Below, in pieces: positions 60,815 to 64,000 of a stretch of 64,000 nucleotides of DNA. Position 1 is the stretch's first letter. Each line of letters begins with the position of its first letter. Both the position numbers and the translations under genes were made by a program. A model generated the notes under the pieces. The model was not told where the DNA came from, made no database searches, and saw nothing but the letters and a program-made list of their open reading frames with translations. The stretch comes from Miscanthus floridulus (Eukaryota; Streptophyta; Magnoliopsida; Poales; Poaceae), in the NCBI RefSeq assembly GCF_019320115.1, contig NC_089597.1, positions 115,946,000 through 116,009,999 of the forward strand, given 5' to 3'.

Positions 60815-62323
60815 CTATTCGGAGGAGAGCGCGGTCCCGATTTGGACTTTTTTGCCCTCGGAGCTACTGGGATCCAAGAGGACGTCCCTGGAGCCTTCTG
60901 CCGATTCAAACGATCTGGACGACTTCTTTGCGTCGGGTGTCCCTTCAATGACCTCCTCCCTGAGGGTGGCGAGCTCTTCGGATGCGATGACTGCGGATGC
61001 GTGTCCACAGCATTCGACCTCGCACTCATAAGCGCGCTGGAAGGAGGTGCCGATGGTGATGACCCCACGGGGACCCAGCATCTTCAGCTTCAGGTATGTG
61101 TAATTGGGTATGGCCATGAACTTCGCGTAGCATGGTTGCCCCAGGATGGCGTGGAAAGTCCCCGGGAACCCCACTACATCGAAGGTGAGGGTCTCAGTCC
61201 GGTAATTGGACCGATCCCCAAAAGTGACGGGCAGGTCGATCTGCCCTAGTGGCACGGCTTGCCTTCCCGGCACGATGCCATGAAAAGGTACTCGGACGGG
61301 ACGGAGGTGCATTTGGTCGATGCCCATCTCGTCGAGCGTCTTGGCATACATGATGTTGAGGCCGCTGCCCCCATCCATCAGTACCTTGGTGAGCCGCTTT
61401 GGACCGACGATCGGGTCGACGACAAGCGGATACCTTCCCGGGTGTGGGATGGCATTCGGATGGTCGGTCCGATCGAAGGTTATGGTGGATTCCGACCACC
61501 AGAGAAAGGCTGGCGTGGCCAGTCCAGCGGTATAGACCTCACGACGTGCGACCTTCTGGCGGCTCCTGGAGTCGTAGGCCGTTGATCCTCCGAAGATCAT
61601 GAGGGCACCGGTTGGCGTTGGGAAGGTGTCGTCCTTCTCCTCCATGTCGTCAGTGGTGGGAACAGGCTCCTTCCCCTGCTCCTCCTTATTAAGGCCCCCA
61701 GCAAAGTATTTGCGCATAAGGCCGCATTCCTTGTATAGGTGCTTGGCTGGGAAGGCGTGGTTTGGGCATGGCCCCTTGAGCATTTTCTCGAAGTGGTTCG
61801 GAGTGCCTTCCGCAGGCTTCTGGCCACCTTTGCGGTCGGCGGCGGACACGAGGGGGTTGTCGCGCCGTTGCTTCTTATTTTTCTTTTTGGCGGGATGGTT
61901 AGAGGCGCCTTCGCCGGCGTCCTCGTCCCGCCTCATCTTTCCATCGGAGCGATCAAATATGGCTCCGACCGCCTCCTCTCCAGAGGCGTGACTGGTGGCG
62001 ATGTCCAGGAGTTCCTTGGTAGTTTGTGGGCCCCTACGTCCTAACTTGTGGACCAGGGATTCGTAGGTTGTTCCGGACAGAAAGGCTCCTATCACGTCGG
62101 CGTTGGCGACGTTAGGGAGCTCATTGCACTGTCGAGAGAAGCGCCGAATGTACCCGCGAAGGGTTTCATGGGCCTTCTGGCGGCAGTTTTTGAGGTCCCA
62201 TGGGTTTCCAGGGCGTTTGTACGTGCCCTGGAAGTTACCCACGAAGATCTCCGTCAGATCCGCCCAACTCTGAATAGCATTGGACGGTAGGTGCTCCAGC
62301 CATGCTCGCGCCGAGTCGGCCAA
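60815..62323 (-). pseudogene. Tat gag C-terminal half and aspartic protease
   Basis: A 502-codon open stretch. The first 110 residues are the retrotransposon gag domain (ARAWLEHLPSNAIQSWADL, then YIRRFSRQCNELPN). A Lys-rich linker follows, then the protease with VLMDGGSGLNIMYAKTLDE near residues 315-335 and a conserved GQPCYAKFMAIPNYTYLKLK. The active-site DGGSG replaces the usual D-T/S-G but is common in this lineage. It stops at TAG 60815-60817, beyond which the same frame continues into RT. Confidence 0.88.
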
Positions 62324-62432
62324 GAACAGTGGGAGATTGCGAATAATGAAGTTGTCATCACTCGCACCACCGGCCTGACATGCAAGCCAATAGTCTTCGA
62401 GCCAAAGCTCGGGATTTGTTTCGCCAGAATAT

Positions 62433-63670
62433 TTAGGGATGTTGGTAGGCGGTTGATACCTTAGGGGGAACGCAGCGTTGAGGATGTGTCATGCGAAGGC
62501 CTGAGGGCCTGGCAGGTCGGGGCTCGGGCTTCGGTCCTCGTTGCTGTCGTAGCGCCCACCACATCGGGGATGATAGTCGTGGCGTGCTGCTTCTCCATCG
62601 TCGCCATGGGCACGTCTTCGAGCGTTGATGATGCTGCGTACGTCGCGGCCATGGCCGAGGCGTTGATGTACTGGGACGACGGAGGGCTGCCCGCCGGCTG
62701 GCGATGTTTGGTGTACGGATGCGTCCTTGGTGGGACGCACTGAGGGCGTGCATTGGCTGGTGTCAGGTTCACGTCGTCGAGACAACAAACTTTCCACCTG
62801 CTACGCCGCTGCACGCTCGAGCAACGTGCGAATCTCCCGGCGAGCGTGGCGATCCTCGGACGTCGCGGCCTCCGAAAGGCCATGCAGCAAGGCGGTTGCT
62901 GCGGCGATGTTCTGGCTGGCTCGGGCAAAGTGAGGAAAGGCCCCATCATCGGTAAGGATCCTTTGATGTACGGTGCGGGCCGTGGCGCGTGTGCGCCCCC
63001 CGTCTTTACGGTGTTCAATCTCGCGATTGATGTCCACGTATTCCCGGGCGAGCCCTTGCCTGGCCTCATCGATCTCTTGCTGATGAGCCCTTAGCTGCTC
63101 CATCCTTAGGTGAGATGGGGCTGTCATCTCTTCCCCGGATCTGCTGTCAGGATTATTTGTAGGGGTGGCCTCTTCCCTGGAGGCGCTTCCAACGTGACCC
63201 TCGGGGGTCTGCGTCATGAAGCATTCTCGGGAAGGGTGGTGGCTCCCCCTACTGGAATCCGAGCTAGAGAGCGATACTGGCTCCTCATTGAGGAGCTCGT
63301 AGAGGGTCTCCATATCTCGCTCAATTGCCCCCACGAACTCGATGTCCGTGGGTGATTGAACCACACGTAGCGCCAGAAGGCGGCCAGCGGTCGCTGTAGC
63401 GTTGCGGAGACCGAACAGAAACGCTGTCGGGGCGCTCCGTACGAGCCCTGCCGGACATAGGGCGGCGTTGTGAGAGGCCTCCTTGGGTGACGGGACTCCC
63501 CGGGAGTTGCCCGGCGGGCCCTCAAGCCTGAGACGGCTGAGGTTGATGGAAGGGGGAGATGGGGCGGCTGAGTGAGTCAGCGCCAGCTCTCCTCCTAGTG
63601 TGATGATGAAATCTAGGTCGCCAAAACGCACGTGTGCGCTCGGGGCCCAGGTGATTGCGTGGGTGGCCAT
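62433..63670 (-). pseudogene. gag: Tat gag N-terminal region
   Basis: From ATG 63670 (MATHAITWAPSAHVRFGDL) the frame is open to a stop at 62801-62803 and has the Tat-type N-terminal layout: variable head, acidic-Ser tract near 63290, then a helical EEMTAPSHLRMEQLRAHQQE segment and RASQNIAAATALLHGL. The interval 62800-62433 is less clear, with several frames open. The frame is the same as for all downstream pol segments. Its start lies 46 bp inside the LTR boundary, just after the primer site. Confidence 0.75.
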
Positions 63671-63698
63671 CCGAGGCCTGATTTGGAACGCGCAACCC

Positions 63699-63716
63699 CC
63701 TACCTGGTGCGCCAAC
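63699..63716 (-). other. Primer-binding site of the Tat element
   Basis: The minus strand reads GTTGGCGCACCAGGTAGGG directly after the LTR end. TTGGCGC(A/G)CCAGGTAGGGG is a common primer site in grass gypsy elements. I do not assign the tRNA. Confidence 0.7.
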
Positions 63717-64000
63717 TGTCGGTGTTTCGTACAAGCACGAGTAAGTAAATTTATAGTAATGCACGTTAGGCTTGGATGGTGCGCTAAAGGACACAAGATT
63801 TATACTGGTTCGGGCGGAACGTCCCTACGTTCAGTTTGCTGCTGCTTGTGTTATTAGCACCGTGAACGGTCTGTAGTAAGGGGTACAAACGATCGAGAGA
63901 GGGACTGGTCCCAAGTCTCTGATGGAAGGGTTGAAAGGTGGTCAAGAGCTTCGTAGCCACTTGACTGTGTGTATGAGTGCGTTTTCTTGTTCGGTCTTAT
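63717..64000 (-). repeat. 5' LTR of the Tat element, first 284 bases in plus orientation
   Basis: Aligns without gaps to 48939-49222 with 9 substitutions, 8 of them transitions. It continues beyond the window edge. Confidence 0.92.

Larger units (their letters stand above)
48939..64000 (-). mobile_element. Ty3/gypsy Tat-lineage retrotransposon (right LTR cut by window edge)
   Basis: Both LTRs start TGTCGGTGTTTCGTACAAGC on the plus strand (48939 and 63717). Between them, on the minus strand, lie the primer site, gag, protease, RT/RNase H, a second RNase H and integrase, and on the plus strand an extra gene. A second, archaeal-type RNase H after the normal one is diagnostic of the Tat lineage (RIRE2, Grande and Retand relatives). 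Comparing the first 284 bases of the two LTRs by eye gives 9 differences, about 3%, so the insertion is fairly young. Internal length is 13.3 kb. Confidence 0.92.

Noticed and set aside
60680..61249. 189-codon plus-strand ORF opposite the Tat gag-protease region
   Set aside because: Antisense shadow of a real minus-strand coding region, with no TATA box, intron or family resemblance.

Overview
This window is nuclear plant DNA, almost certainly from a grass and most likely of the sorghum/sugarcane/Miscanthus type. The evidence is the set of nested Ty3/gypsy and Ty1/copia LTR retrotransposons with grass-style LTR ends, a CACTA transposon carrying the 'TTTGCCGAGTG' subterminal motif, several grass MITEs, and an intron-containing GH31 alpha-glucosidase closest to the cereal high-pI type. 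There are no operons, CRISPR arrays or prokaryotic signals. About 80% of the window is transposable-element DNA. The only gene that looks intact is the alpha-glucosidase at 42232-46253.

Layout. 1-~9340: a plus-strand Ty3/gypsy element (chromovirus, Tekay/Del-like) with part of a long 5' LTR, tRNA primer site, an extra coiled-coil ORF, gag, and pol broken off inside integrase. ~9340-17420: a minus-strand Ty1/copia element of the SIRE/Maximus type with its 5' LTR on the right; its 3' LTR is missing. 17421-26533: a minus-strand chromodomain-bearing Tekay/Del-like gypsy element with a 4.1-kb 5' LTR. 26964-30943: a non-autonomous CACTA element with a 3-bp TTT target duplication, carrying an exon-intron fragment of a UCH37-like deubiquitinase gene. 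31255-32460: a decayed pentatricopeptide repeat (PPR) gene.

33243-48636 is the genic core. It holds an orphan first exon of one GH31 gene, a block with MITEs and a nearly perfect 3.3-kb tandem duplication (35415-38721 and 38722-42027), the complete five-exon GH31 alpha-glucosidase, and a decayed exon-4 fragment of a third GH31 copy. This looks like a tandem alpha-glucosidase array of which one member survives. The surviving gene appears to use a GC-AG first intron.

48648-64000: an LTR fragment interrupted by a large minus-strand Tat-lineage gypsy element. The element has its 3' LTR at 48939-50431, gag-pol on the minus strand from about 63670 to 57731, and the first 284 bases of its 5' LTR at the right edge. 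Its 3' internal region carries an oppositely oriented, intron-containing gene with its own TATA box, related to the plant 'putative gypsy type transposon' family.

Many coding regions of the retroelements are broken by stop codons rather than indels, and most of the stops I examined fit C-to-T change at CG or CHG sites, the pattern expected of methylated, silenced plant elements.
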